Shown: piece by piece, positions 24,311 to 36,900 of the stretch
Layout of the letters: every line of letters starts with the position of its first letter
Numbering within the stretch: position 1 is the first letter of the stretch
Source of the DNA: Nageia nagi
Lineage: Eukaryota > Pinophyta
Length of the DNA stretch: 64,000 nucleotides
Direction: 5' to 3'
Assembly (NCBI GenBank): GCA_050084985.1
Contig: JBITNC010000001.1
Coordinates: 197,594,001-197,658,000 of the forward strand
Translations under genes and position numbers: made by a program
The notes under the pieces: model-generated
Told to the model about the DNA's origin: nothing
The model's database searches: none
Seen by the model: the letters and a program-made list of their open reading frames with translations, nothing else

Positions 24311-27060
24311 ATCATATTCTGTAGTAGTTATGAAAATGACTATCAAACGATCATTTTTATAGCGAAAAGGATCGTATGACCACTCGTTTTCCATCTATCA
24401 GATATAATCTATCCAATGAGGGAGTTCTTAGTGTATTTGGATAGTTGTATGTCTATATATATATAAGATTAAACATGTGGGAATTTCTTACTCTCATTAT
24501 TTTTGTAACTGAAACTGAAGAGGTTGTAATTGAATGGCCATCATTAGTAAATTTATTGATCAAAAGTGGTTTGTGGATGAAATAGAAAAACAAATTAAGT
24601 GTATCCTAGCAAAAACAAGGTGATTATTTCAATAAAGTAACTAAAAAAGATGGTTGAGGATAGTTGCAACTGAGAACAATCGACTAGAATGGTTTGAGAA
24701 TAGCCAAGTAAAAGTGTGGATGATATGGAGATGATGTGCTGCTATTGAGGTGTGTAGGCAATGAGAGGTGTTTCAAAATGCAGAATGTTATTACAGAAGT
24801 GTATGCCAAGCAAGAAGGGTGGATTTGCAGAGATAACAAGATAAGGAGGATTATTAATAGTATAGTGGAAAATTTTTTGCTAAGACAAAAAAGATACTGG
24901 AAGTTCTAAATTGTTTCAAATGGCAACGCTTCATTTCTCAATAGTGTCGAGTTGGGGGAGGCTATAAAAACCGTCTTAATATATTTAACTAATGTTTTAC
25001 ATAGTTTATTAAGATGTATCAATTCTTCAACCACTAGCAATTAAGGTTTGATCTATACCATTTTCTCATATGTTGTATATGAAATTTCTTAGACTTCATG
25101 GTTAAACTTGTTATGAAGCATGTGAATTGAGATTTCCATCAAATTTCATGTTTTTCCTACTCATATTAGAACTAAAGGAATTCCTTCCATTTAAGAAAGA
25201 TATATCATTTCTTTGTTTAAAATTGAGGAATATCGAGACATTTATGCATAAAGACATGAAAAATTCATATATTACCAATAAAGGATTTTTCCTTCATTAA
25301 ACTTGAGAAAATAGTTTTGTGACCATTGGATCCCAAGTAGAACTTCTCATAGTATTATGGCACAAGCTCTAACAAGGTTGTTTGGATCAGCTTTGCTAGT
25401 GTACTTATGTAAGCTAAGTATCAATAATGTTAATAGATAATATGGGGTTATTTGTGATGAGTCCTTGAATTACTACAACCAATTGTTAGAAGTTCAATTG
25501 TGATAGAAGAAAATTTTGTAGTTGAGATTTTTATTGAAACTTTTGAGCTATTAATAGAATTATTGATATTGAGATAGTCATAGTTATGTTTGGTGGAGTT
25601 ATTAATATATTATTAAGGAAGAAAATAGATTAATTAGGAGAATAAGATATAATATGGAGGCATGAATTGTGAGGTTGCAATATTTCAAAATTAAAAGCAT
25701 TACAATGGAGTAAATTGAATTGAATGTTGCTTTTAGTTTGAGTGTCTAGGTAGAATTACGCAAAAGTATCAAGGACAAGGATGGCAAGGGACATTAAGAT
25801 GCATAATTGGGACAAGGCATGGGCACCCATACTTATAGCAAGTCAAACAAAAACATAGAAGAACATGAAGATGTAGCCAATCTAAGTTCTTTCATACAAT
25901 GAAGCACAATACATAACAAGAACTAAAACTATGAAATTAGGAGATGCTAACATTATCAATCTCCAATTTAATGAAAAATAATGAAATTCCCTAGGTAAGG
26001 ATAGGGATGGGAATGAGGACGTTAGGGACAAGGTTGATCCCTTGGGGTTGGGGCATGTATCCCCATATAAACTTAGTGTTTAGTGTCTTGATTTTGGAAG
26101 TTGAATTTGTTATATCTTAAATTCTTTAATGCTATCCATTAAAGCAAACATCAATTGAGCTTTCTTATCTTTTGATTTTTTGAAGGAGTTAACTAATTGA
26201 ACATGTTTTCATTGTACAAAAAATTTATTGCTTTGTGAAGTATTGTATCGCACAAATAATGCTTTTTATCTTTTAATCAAGCTAATTATTTCCTCTAGAT
26301 ATTTAAAGGGCATCCCCTAATATTAAGATCTCAAAGAATTAAGGATAATGTCAAGCAAAAATCATTTCCAAAATGTCTTTTAAGTTTTCAACCTCAATAG
26401 AGGACTTCAACTTGATGAAAACGTCATCGAATGCTCAAAAAAGTAGAGAGACAAAATTTATAAAATAAATCGAACACATTCAATAGTAAGCCCAAAACAT
26501 AAAAATAATTCAATAAGGAGTAAAAATGAAGGAATGAGCATCCTTACTGGTACAAAGTTGGAACAAGCTTCAATTGCTTTCTCAAAGGCAATGATTGATG
26601 AAACACCAAAATAAATGTCCTTTTAATTGTGCCCCATTTACAATAATCAAGAAAATAGGACTATTTAAACAAACAAATTTTCCTCAATCAAATATTCATG
26701 TAATAACTTCATATATATATATATATTTGTATTATGTTAAATCTCTCAACAAACTATTATTAATATATAATTTTCTAAATACACTTTTTATATTTTAAAT
26801 ATATATTCTATAATGTATTAAATGAGATTCTAATTCGAATCCCACAAAACCCAATCAAATATTCATGTAAGAACTTTTCATTCATATATATATATACATA
26901 TGCATGCATCAATTATGCTTTTTCAATGAAATCCTGAATTCAAAACACAAGCAAATGCTCTTTAACTTGTGTAATAACTCCACCTATGATAGTTATTTTT
27001 ATAATTCTGTTTCTCCATACATAGATTAGTTTTTAAGTTATTCATTTTTTTATAAAGGCC
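24311..27060. other. Intergenic, nothing recognised
   Basis: No coding sequence seen. A GGCTATAAAAACC promoter-like motif near 24960 has no gene after it and may belong to an unrecognised retroelement LTR. Short TA tracts lie near 26700 and 26888. Confidence 0.4.
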
Positions 27061-27172
27061 ATCAGAGGATTGCTACAGTTGAAAATTGAAGGGCCTGTGG
27101 TGTCCCTATCCTTTGAAAATATTTGTTCACCAAGAGATCAGAATATCAATGGTATAATGACAAATGTTACTA

Positions 27173-27490
27173 GAAGCCAATTTCTAGGACTAACTGCAGA
27201 TAAATGCCACTACAATTACAACAATTTATGTAAATATCATCATGGAATGTCCACAATTTTATGTGAGATATAGATAATCCACTTACTAGTCATAGCACAC
27301 AAAGAATCAGTCAAACATAGCATTCATGTCACTGGAAGCCAATTTCTAGGACTAATTGCAGATAAATGCTACTGCAATTACAACAGTTTATGCAAATATC
27401 ATCATGGAATGTCCACAATTTCATGCGAGATACAGATATCCACTCCACTTACTAGTCATAGCACACAAAGAATTAGTCGAGTAGGACATT
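27173..27490. repeat. Tandem duplication, unit about 162 bp, just 3' of the helicase gene
   Basis: GAAGCCAATTTCTAGGACTA starts at 27173 and again at 27335. Each copy continues through ATCATCATGGAATGTCCACA and ACTAGTCATAGCACACAAAG. The two copies are nearly identical apart from small indels. They lie downstream of the inferred poly-A signal of the minus-strand helicase gene. Confidence 0.88.
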
Positions 27491-27591
27491 ACAAACTATT
27501 GAGACGATTACAAATAAAAGAACAGAAGAATTTAAAACTGCTGCATCAAATTCATACATGTTCATCTCCACAAACCTCAGGCATTATCAAA

Positions 27592-27597
27592 TTTATT
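27592..27597 (-). promoter_or_regulatory. Candidate poly-A signal AATAAA of the helicase gene
   Basis: The minus strand reads AATAAA about 300 bp past the stop codon, a plausible 3'-UTR length. Plant poly-A signals are loose, so this is tentative. Confidence 0.35.
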
Positions 27598-27888
27598 GTG
27601 CTCTCCTTGTGCGGAAAATTGGTCGTAGTAAGGAGATATGGTTCGATTGTATGTTGCGTTTGAAGCAATATGCATCCTTGCACCAGTTCTTCTGTTATGC
27701 CATTTATCTACTTGTGTCTCGAGCCATACATATTAACATAGTAATGTAGAAGTAGATTCTGTCACCACTTCAAATTACCAGAAAAATGTGGTTCTTCATG
27801 ATGAGCATTTGAATAAATGCCAAATTGTTCGCACAAGGCTACAAGACAAATATACTAAGGAACACAAGATCTTGCAAATGTCTACTTA

Positions 27889-27948
27889 TTATGCAAGACC
27901 TGCATCTTTTAAGACAGTTTCGAAAGCTTCTTCATTATTCCAAGGCAC
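27889..27948 (-). CDS. LOS4: Helicase exon 8: last 19 codons and stop
   Basis: Acceptor CATGCAG. Encodes [19 protein letters not shown] followed by TAA at 27891-27889. The W-N-E...LK-AGL end is typical of plant Dbp5 homologues. Confidence 0.92.
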   Translation of the reverse strand: MPWNNEEAFETVLKDAGLA

Positions 27949-30900
27949 CTGCATGGTAACAACAATAACATAGTAGATAATGAGGGAGAAATCTTCAAAA
28001 ATTGTACAACCATTTTTTAACACGTCTGCTTAATGTCTACAAAGAAATAGCAATGACACGTATTATACATTACCTCAGGCACCTGTCGCTGAAAATGCCT
28101 CTCAATCATAGACATCATTTGCTCATCTTGATCAGTAGAGAGAAAATTAAAAGCAGCTCCTGTAAAAGACAAATTTTCAAAAACCATTCATAACATTGAT
28201 ATAAAACTCATAATTTCTTTCCCTGCATTCTAAGGAAGGAGATTACACACCCTTGCGACCAAAACGCCCACTTCGACCGATACGATGCAAGTATACTTCA
28301 TAATCAGGGCCATAGGGTGCATTATGTTTTACAGGGAGATCAAAATTGACAACCAAGGTTACCTGTGTTGACATCCACATTGTGAAAAAATTAACCGTGA
28401 TTATTAAAACAAAACATGATCTTCAACTAGAAAGCCAAGCAAATTGAGACAAGCACCAAAAGCAAACCTGTGCTTGGTCAAAACCTCGTGCTAGCACATC
28501 AGTTGAAATAAGTATTTTTGTCAATCCTGATCTGAATTCCTTAATTACACGGTCCCTGTCCTCCAGCTTAAGGCCACCTTGAATAGAAGTACACTTGTAG
28601 CCCTCTGCCTCTAATTGGCTATGCAACATGCTTGCACTTGCTCTTGTCCGAACAAAGATAATCGACTGCCCAAGTTTTTCAGCCAGTGGAAAAATTCTCT
28701 CCTTCAACACCTCAACTTTAGCAGATTCATCTGGGCATTTCACACGATACTGTTTTATAACATCTAAGGATAACTCCTCCTTCTTCACAAAAACTTGATT
28801 TGCTTTTGTAATCACTCTAGTTGCAAACTGCTTCACATTTTCATCAAAAGTCGCTGAAAAGAGAAGAATCTGCATAATTGACAGCATAATTTCAATTTAA
28901 CATTAAGAGATAGTCATCATCATATGAGACCTCCAGAAAATTTATACTAACATGTATACAATACACACAAACTTTAGCAATCATGTATATACAATTTTAC
29001 TGTTAAAAAGTCACATGTATCATAATAGCTGCAACTATCAGATTCAAAAATTAAAAATGCATTATTTGTATTTTGTACTTTAAAAATTAAGCATATTACA
29101 AGATTTAAACTAAAAGTCTAATTTAATTATTTGACAATGTAAACTGACGAATAGAAGCACCAGTTTACATGAAAAGACCAAGCCAAAACGACATGTCCAA
29201 CATAGTTATCATCCAGTCGAAGTTCACTTAAAACAAAATATTGTTTTGCCTTAATTCGGATTACAAACAATTAAAATGATGAAAACATTATTAAAAAAAT
29301 GAATATAATCAGAAATCTGTTTTTCCTGAAATCTCATACATTTGTCAATATAAACATTTCACAAAGTTCACGATAAAATCATTTCTCTTTTTGTTTTCTA
29401 TTTTGATTATAAATTAAAACACGTGCATTGGACGGAGATGTGCAAAGAGAGAGAGATGGCCAGACAAAACAAACCAGTTGGACTGCCAAACAAATTTGGA
29501 CAGAACTGAAACCAATGGTGTCCACTCTCAACATATAATGGAGTATACACTAAAATACCACGCAACTGACATACAAAAATATATACATCTGATAAAAGAT
29601 TCATCCATCATGTTTGGGCCCAGCACCATTGTCAACAAACTGTATATTCTCCAAAATCCTCCATTAAGACACTCTTGGACTGCCTGTCACTCTCAAGTTC
29701 TGGCTCAGCTGAATTTCTTTTCCATTTTCAGTTAGTGTTGCAATTTAGTCAAATATGCAACATGACCATCCAAAATCAATGCTTTACTTTTTTAATTTTT
29801 TTCTTTAATCTATATATTAACAATGAAAAACAATTTTCCGTTGAAGAAATCTCCCAAAAGCAGGAACCATCTCCTATATCAGGAGATGCCATACAAGATC
29901 ATATGGCTTACCTGGATTTCAATTAATGCACTCAAAGTAGGCAAATAGAAGGTAACTTACAGGACACAGCATACATTCCACTCTTTGCAACAATAATAAT
30001 AACAGAGAGAATGACAATCAACACTTCAATTGCTGAATCAGAATATCATATACAGAAATGCAAAATCCTCAATCTTTAGTAATGCTAATCTGAGAGGATC
30101 AACTCTACCAAACAACTTTGAAAGAGCTTACTCTCAAAATATTACCAGTGGAAAACAGAAATTATTATTAATGATTGTTCATTACGCCCACTAGATCACA
30201 TAACATTTTTATTTAAATATTTCAATACTCATAGCTCTAATCTCCAGGCTCCAGGCCCGCTTATCCTAATCTGAAGGCCCAAACTAATCCAATACAAGAT
30301 AGTTTACATATTGGAGCCAAGACATGCCCTTTCCCTTCAGAAATCTTTGTCCTCAAAGCTCCAAATTTTTGGGGGATATCCATTTGTTCCCATGTGGCAT
30401 CCTCTTTTGGAAGATCCTTCCATTCAATATGAACTTTACCAACACTTCATTGTCTTAAGCTCCTCTCCCTTTCCTTCAATACTTTTCTGATTCAAGCACC
30501 ATTTTTCCTTCTTCGTCCAATTCTTGAAGCTTCATTTTTGTTTACACCTTTTGCACAAGAAACATGAAAAACATTATCTATTTTGGATGTAGGAGATAAC
30601 TCCAACTGATATACCACTCCTCCCACTCTTTGAATCCCCTTGTATGGATCATAGAATCATGGAGCCATCTTTTATTTGGCTTTTTCCTTGTGAGAGTATT
30701 TTTATATGGTTGCAATCTCCAAAAAAATGGATCTTCTACCTCAAATGGTGCTTCGTCCTATACCCATTAATTTTTACCTTTGTTCACGGAGATTGTCACC
30801 TTCTCCACCTTATAAAATCTAGGAAGAGATAGTGTCACAGATGGTGGTTTTTGACCATATAGTGCTTCAAAAGAAGACATTTTGGTAGATGAATGATAAG

Positions 30901-33900
30901 TAGTGTTGTACCACCATTCTGCTAAAGAACCACTTCACCCATTGATGTTGTTTGTCTTGTGCAAAGCATCTCATGTGTTTATTCACCACCTCTGTTTGCC
31001 CATCTGTTTAACGGTGATAAGCTGAGCTCATGTTAAGTCATGCCCCACTCAACTCAAATAATTCCTTCCAGATTACTTATGAAGATAAGGTCCATATCAC
31101 AAATTTGATCCAAGATTATCTTTGCTACCTTGCTTGCTGTAAATGGATGTTGCAATGCACAACAGTGTAAATACTTGAAAAGTCTATCCACTACCTCCAA
31201 AATGATTATCTTACCATTTGACTTAGGAAGACCTTCAATGAAGTGCATGCAGATATCTTCCCTACCTTTGTGTCGAGTCGGTCATGGGTGTAAAAACCCT
31301 CATGCCTTTGTTGTTTCCCCTTTTTAATGTTGACATATCTCACATTCTTAAACAAATATTTTGATATCTACTTTCATTCCTTGCCAATAGAAGAGTTAAA
31401 TGACAAATTGGTAGGTTTTGATAAAAACTTGAATGTCCTCCTAATGGAAAGCATTAAGTTCCTGCAAAATCTGGTTCTTGACTCGGAATGCTTAACCAAG
31501 AATACCCTATCTATCTGTGGAATTTCAACATTTCCAAATAATGGCCAACAAAGAAAATAAATTGCAATTATGGAAATAATCAATTATCACTGTTGCAGTG
31601 AATGGAATTGAAAGAACGGAATAAAAATAAGAGCACACTGAAGCAATCCTTTGACTTAACATTCTTTGGTTTGACCCTTTGACAAGTTTCACATTCTACC
31701 ACAAAGTTTATGATACCCTTCTTCATCCCTTTTTAAAAAAATTGTTTTATCCTTTGATACCTCTTTGCAAATCTTGAATGCCCTACCATGGGGGATGAGC
31801 GCAGTTCTTTGATTAACCTACTTTGCAATTCTAGATTATCCAGGAGGACTATTCTGCCCTTGTACTTCAATATTCTGTCATCCCACTCATAATCATTTTG
31901 ATCCTTATTTGAAGTTTGAATATCTTTAACGAGGATTTGGAGTCTTGTATAGTTTTTCGTTCTAATGGCATGTAATATAGGACCATCTTCTTGTTGACAA
32001 GAGAGGGCATCAATGACCACATTTTTTCCTCTTCTTATAGATAATCCCATAATCATACCCTAGTAATTTGTATACCAAGTTTTATTGCTCTGAAAATGAA
32101 ACTCTTTGCTCCAAGAAATATTTCAAAATATTGTGATTTGTATACCCTAGAAAGTAAGGTCCGCATTGTTTTATTGCTTGTAAAATGGCCATCATTTATG
32201 TTTCATATGTTATTTTACCCAAATTCTTCATTGAGAGTCCCTTGCTCATGAGTGTAATTGGTCATTCTTCTTGCATCAATGTAGCCCCAATGCCATTTCG
32301 CAAAGCATCACTTTCTATCACGAATGGTTTGGACATATATGGAGTAGCAAGTACACATGTTGTTATTGACTCCTTTAGTGCCTCAAAGGCTTTTTTTGGA
32401 ATCCCAAACCATGCAAATGAATTATTCCTCAACATTTTTGTTAATGGGGTATCAATTTTCCCATATTTACAAACAAAATATTTGTAATATCCAATGAAAC
32501 CTAAAAACCCACAAAGCCTCTCAACTCCTTAACTCCTTTCAATACAATGTGCCCTAGATACTCTAATTCAATGATTCCATATGAGCACTTTGATTGCTTG
32601 GCATACAATGTATGTCTTCTCAACAATTCCAAATGTTGCAAATGTTCTTCCCACATCTTGTTGTAGACCAAAATATCATCAAAAGACCAAAATGAACTTG
32701 CATAAGAATGGTTTAAAGATAGCATTCATGAAGCTTTGGAATGTTGATGGATAATTTGTCAATCCAAATTGCATGACTAAGAACTCACAATGTCCCTCAT
32801 GTGTTCTAAAAGTTGTTTTTGGAGTATCCTCATCCTTAATTATGAATCTTGATCTTGTGATATCCTAATCACAAGTCTTAACTTTAAAAAAACAAGCTTC
32901 GTGCAATTCATCTATGACAAGGATGGGAAATTTATCCTTAGCAGTGAGCTTATTGAGGGTTCAAAAGTCCATAGCCTCTATTTTATGGCTCGAAAATCCA
33001 CTCCTTATGAATTAACTATGGAAATTACAATTAATGGACAATGTTAGGCAAAGTCACTAACACAGTCAACCTAAATATTTCCCTTTGCCAAGATAAATCT
33101 CTTCCTACCTCGTCATCCTTTTCTATATGTTGTATTATTTGAGATGTTTAAAGATCCTACTTGATGAGCCCAAGCAGGAGTACGACATAAAATAACTAGA
33201 TTGTGGCTCCATATTTCATATGTTCTAGAAAGTGCATTTACACCAAATTTTCTTTACATTTATTGTATTCTATCTCAAAATCATAAATTAAGCATCTTGG
33301 TTACTCAAGTTTCTTTGCCTTTCTTGTATTCTATCTCAAAATCATAGCTAAGCATCTTGGTTACCCAATTTTGTTGTTCTAAACATCAATCATTATTCTA
33401 GGAAATACTTAAAGCTACTATGCTCTACTTTGATTTTGCAATGCCTTCCCATCTCGTATGGCTTCCACTTCTCCATAGCATGAAGAATTTCTATCATCTC
33501 TTTTTCATAAGTGAGCTTCCCCAAATTCTTTACAAATAGTTGTTTTTTGACAAATGCCAATTGGTGCCCCTCTTGCATCAACATTACTCTAATTCCTGTC
33601 CCTAAAGCATCACCCTCATGTGTAGCCAACATTGGTGTGAAGAATATTGCTTTCTTCAATTCTTCAAATGCTTGAGTTGCCATTTCCAACTAAGTGAATA
33701 CCCTTTTATTTTATAAACGATGTCAATGATGGTGCTATCTTTCCATGGTCCTTATAAAACTTCCTATAGGAACTTATAAGACCCAAAAATTCTCTTAGGC
33801 TTTTAGAAGTTTTTAGTAGTGGCCAAAATATGTCCCAAGTATTCCACTTTTGAGACTCCAAATGAACACTTGGACTCAATATAAACCTAATCCACATGTT

Positions 33901-36900
33901 GGACTGCTCTAAACCAGAATGTCATAAAAGAATACCAATCCAAACTCTTTTAACAATGACTTGAAAACAATTTCATAAGACTCTTTGAAAAGTAGATGGA
34001 GCATTTGTCACTCCAAAAGGCATTATCAAGAACTTATTGTGTCTTTTCTGAATTCTGAAAACAGTGTTAGGGATATCATCCTCTTTGACGCTAATTTGGT
34101 CATATCCAAATCTCAAATTCAACTTTGTAAAAACATTTGCCCCATGTACCTCATTCAACACATCCTCAATAACAGGAATATGATACTTATCTTTGATGTT
34201 AGTTCAATAGAGTGGATGAAAATCTGGATAAATCCTCCATAAATAATCTTTTTCCTTCAATATGACTGAATATAGGCATATGCTTGGTCTTACTATGCCT
34301 TGTTCCAACATTTCCTGCACCAATTTGTCAATTTACACTTTTAAGGCTGGGTAACTATAAGAATGCTCATTATGAGGTTGGCTGCCTACCATGAGGTTAA
34401 TAGCATGATCATATGTTCTCCTAAAAGGTAACCCCTTAATTCTTGGAACACTACATCACATTTTACCAAACTTTTGTCCACATCCCACTGCATGTCTTGT
34501 TCCAATTGCATACCTTCTGGCTGTCCTATTTCCGCACAGTCAATTTGAGCAAAAACACCATCATATCCCTTTTGTATTAAATTTTCCATTTGGTGACAAC
34601 CTACCACCCTACTAGGTAGGGACTTCATTCCTTGCAATCTGATTGTTTTCCCTGTTCCACCCATTGTATTGAGAAAATGCACACAACTGAACTGAGATGT
34701 TTATTGATAGATGACAATATATAGTCTGCTGGAGTTTACATAGCATGAGCTCCATGTGATGGCTTCCAAACAAAACAAAAGCTGACAAAACAATGTTATC
34801 ATGACAATACAGTTGTGGATTTATTCCACCAATCCAAACAAACTACTACAGTACAAACATACATGTTCTAGGCTATTACAACTGCAATCCACAGAGTGTA
34901 TGATGCTCAGAAAATGGACAAGAAAAACAAGAAACATGCCTAAACAGGAAACTGCCAAATTGGCTATTAACTAGGGAAGACTATAAATAAGTCCCCTTGA
35001 AGCTGAGGGGACTTACTAGGAGGTTCCTCAGCTTCAAAAACTGATCTTTGACAATGCCTTTGGTAAATATATCAGCAATATTATCCAAAGTATCAACATG
35101 GATAAGCTCAACAACCTTCTTGTCCACCATGTCTCGGGTGAAATGATACATTATATCGAAGTGCTTGGGCTTGCTATGGTGAATTGGATTTCGTGCCAAT
35201 TGGATGGCACTCTTGTTGTCACAAAACAAGATTGTTGGACCACTTTGTTTTTCACCAAGTTCCTCTAGAACCTTTCTCAACCACAATGCTTGGGCACTAG
35301 CACCTGTGATGGCAATATACTCAGCCTCGGTTGATTAAAGAGCCACTGTGCTTTGTTTCCTGTAGCTCCATGTGATCATACTTGTCTCAAGACTGAAACA
35401 TTGGTCGGATGTACTCTTCCTATCATCAATGTTGCTCCCCCAATTAGAATCACTATAGCCATGTAGTTTGACATCTCCATGTTTGAGGTAGTGGATGCCA
35501 AAATCAGTGGTGCCATGTACATATCTTAGAATTCTCTTGGCTGCCTTGAAGTGATTCTCTAATGGATCACTCATGTATCTTGACACAAGTGAAGTAGCAT
35601 ATGCAATATTAGGCCTTGTGTTTGTGAGAAACATGAGACTTCCTACAAGACTTCTATAAGTGGTCACATCAACTTTCACTCCCCCATCATCCTTACAAAG
35701 AAGCTCACCATGAGTAATTGGAGTGGGTAGTGATTTACAATTTTCCATGCCAAATTTCAACCACATATCTTTGGCATATTTACATTGGCAAATGAAAATA
35801 GCTTTGTCACTTTGATACACTTCCAATCCTAGGAAATAATGCATCAAGCCAAGGTCTTTCATTTCAAATTCATTCATCATTTGCCTTTTAAATTCTTCAT
35901 TCATTTGTGAGGAACTACCCATATAGATGAGATCATAAGCATACAAGAAGAATATCATTACCTTTCTTCATGATGTAGAGGGTCACTCTTGCTCCTTTGG
36001 AATCCGTATTGGTGAAAGTAGCCATCTATCCTTGAATAACATGCCCTTGGTGCTTGTTTTAGGCCATACAATGCCTTCTTCAATTTGTAGACTATATGCT
36101 CTTTCCCTTGAATCACAAAGCCTTGTGGTTGTTTCACATAGACTTCCTCTTGCAAGTAGCCATTCAAAATGCACTTTTCACATCTATGTGCATCACTTTC
36201 CACCCTTTATGGGCAGCCAAAGAAAGGACCAACCTGATTGTCTCTTGCCTTGCTACCGGTGCAAAAGTTTCTTCATAATCAATTCCATACTTTTGTTTGA
36301 ACCCTTTTGCAACAAGCCTTGCTTTGTGCCTCTCAATGGTTCTATCATTGTTATATTTGGTCTTATAGACCCATTTACATCCAATACATTTATTATCTTT
36401 TGGGAGTTCCACAAGCTCCACAAGCTCCCATGTATCATTCTTCTTATGGAGTTTATTTCATCCTCCATTGCCTTCAACCACAAATGGTTAGTACATGCAT
36501 CTTCATAACAAGATGGCTCAACATCAATATTAGCCATAAGAGCATAATTTACAATATCTCCTTTAGGTTCATTATTTTCATCACCATACCTATGTAGATT
36601 TTCAAGTCTTTTGACAACTTCATCTATATCCTTTGCTTGAGATCTTGTTGTTCTTCTTTGGAAATTTGCATCCAATATTTGAGATATTGGATGATTTTGG
36701 AGTGTTTTGTCCAATTTCTTGAAGTTCTCTTTTGCTCGACTTAAGCTTTGTTTTGCTCTACTTAATGAATCTTTACTACTTGAAGAACTTGAAGGATTTG
36801 TAGAACTTGGAGTAGTACTTGGAGAACTTACTTGATCATACTTGAGCTGAACTTTTGGAGAATCTTGTTGGCTGGGCTGAACATGTGCATTGTTGGATTG

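Noticed and set aside
28423-28887. A separate short helicase-like gene at 28.4-28.9 kb and others at 50.2-50.9 kb and 53 kb
   Set aside because: They are exons of one gene: phases match, splice sites are GT-AG, and joined in order they give a single 500-residue Dbp5-type helicase with every motif present once.
36032-36508. Plus-strand ORF of 158 codons
   Set aside because: It is the antisense of the copia RT-integrase region, which has clear domain motifs on the minus strand.
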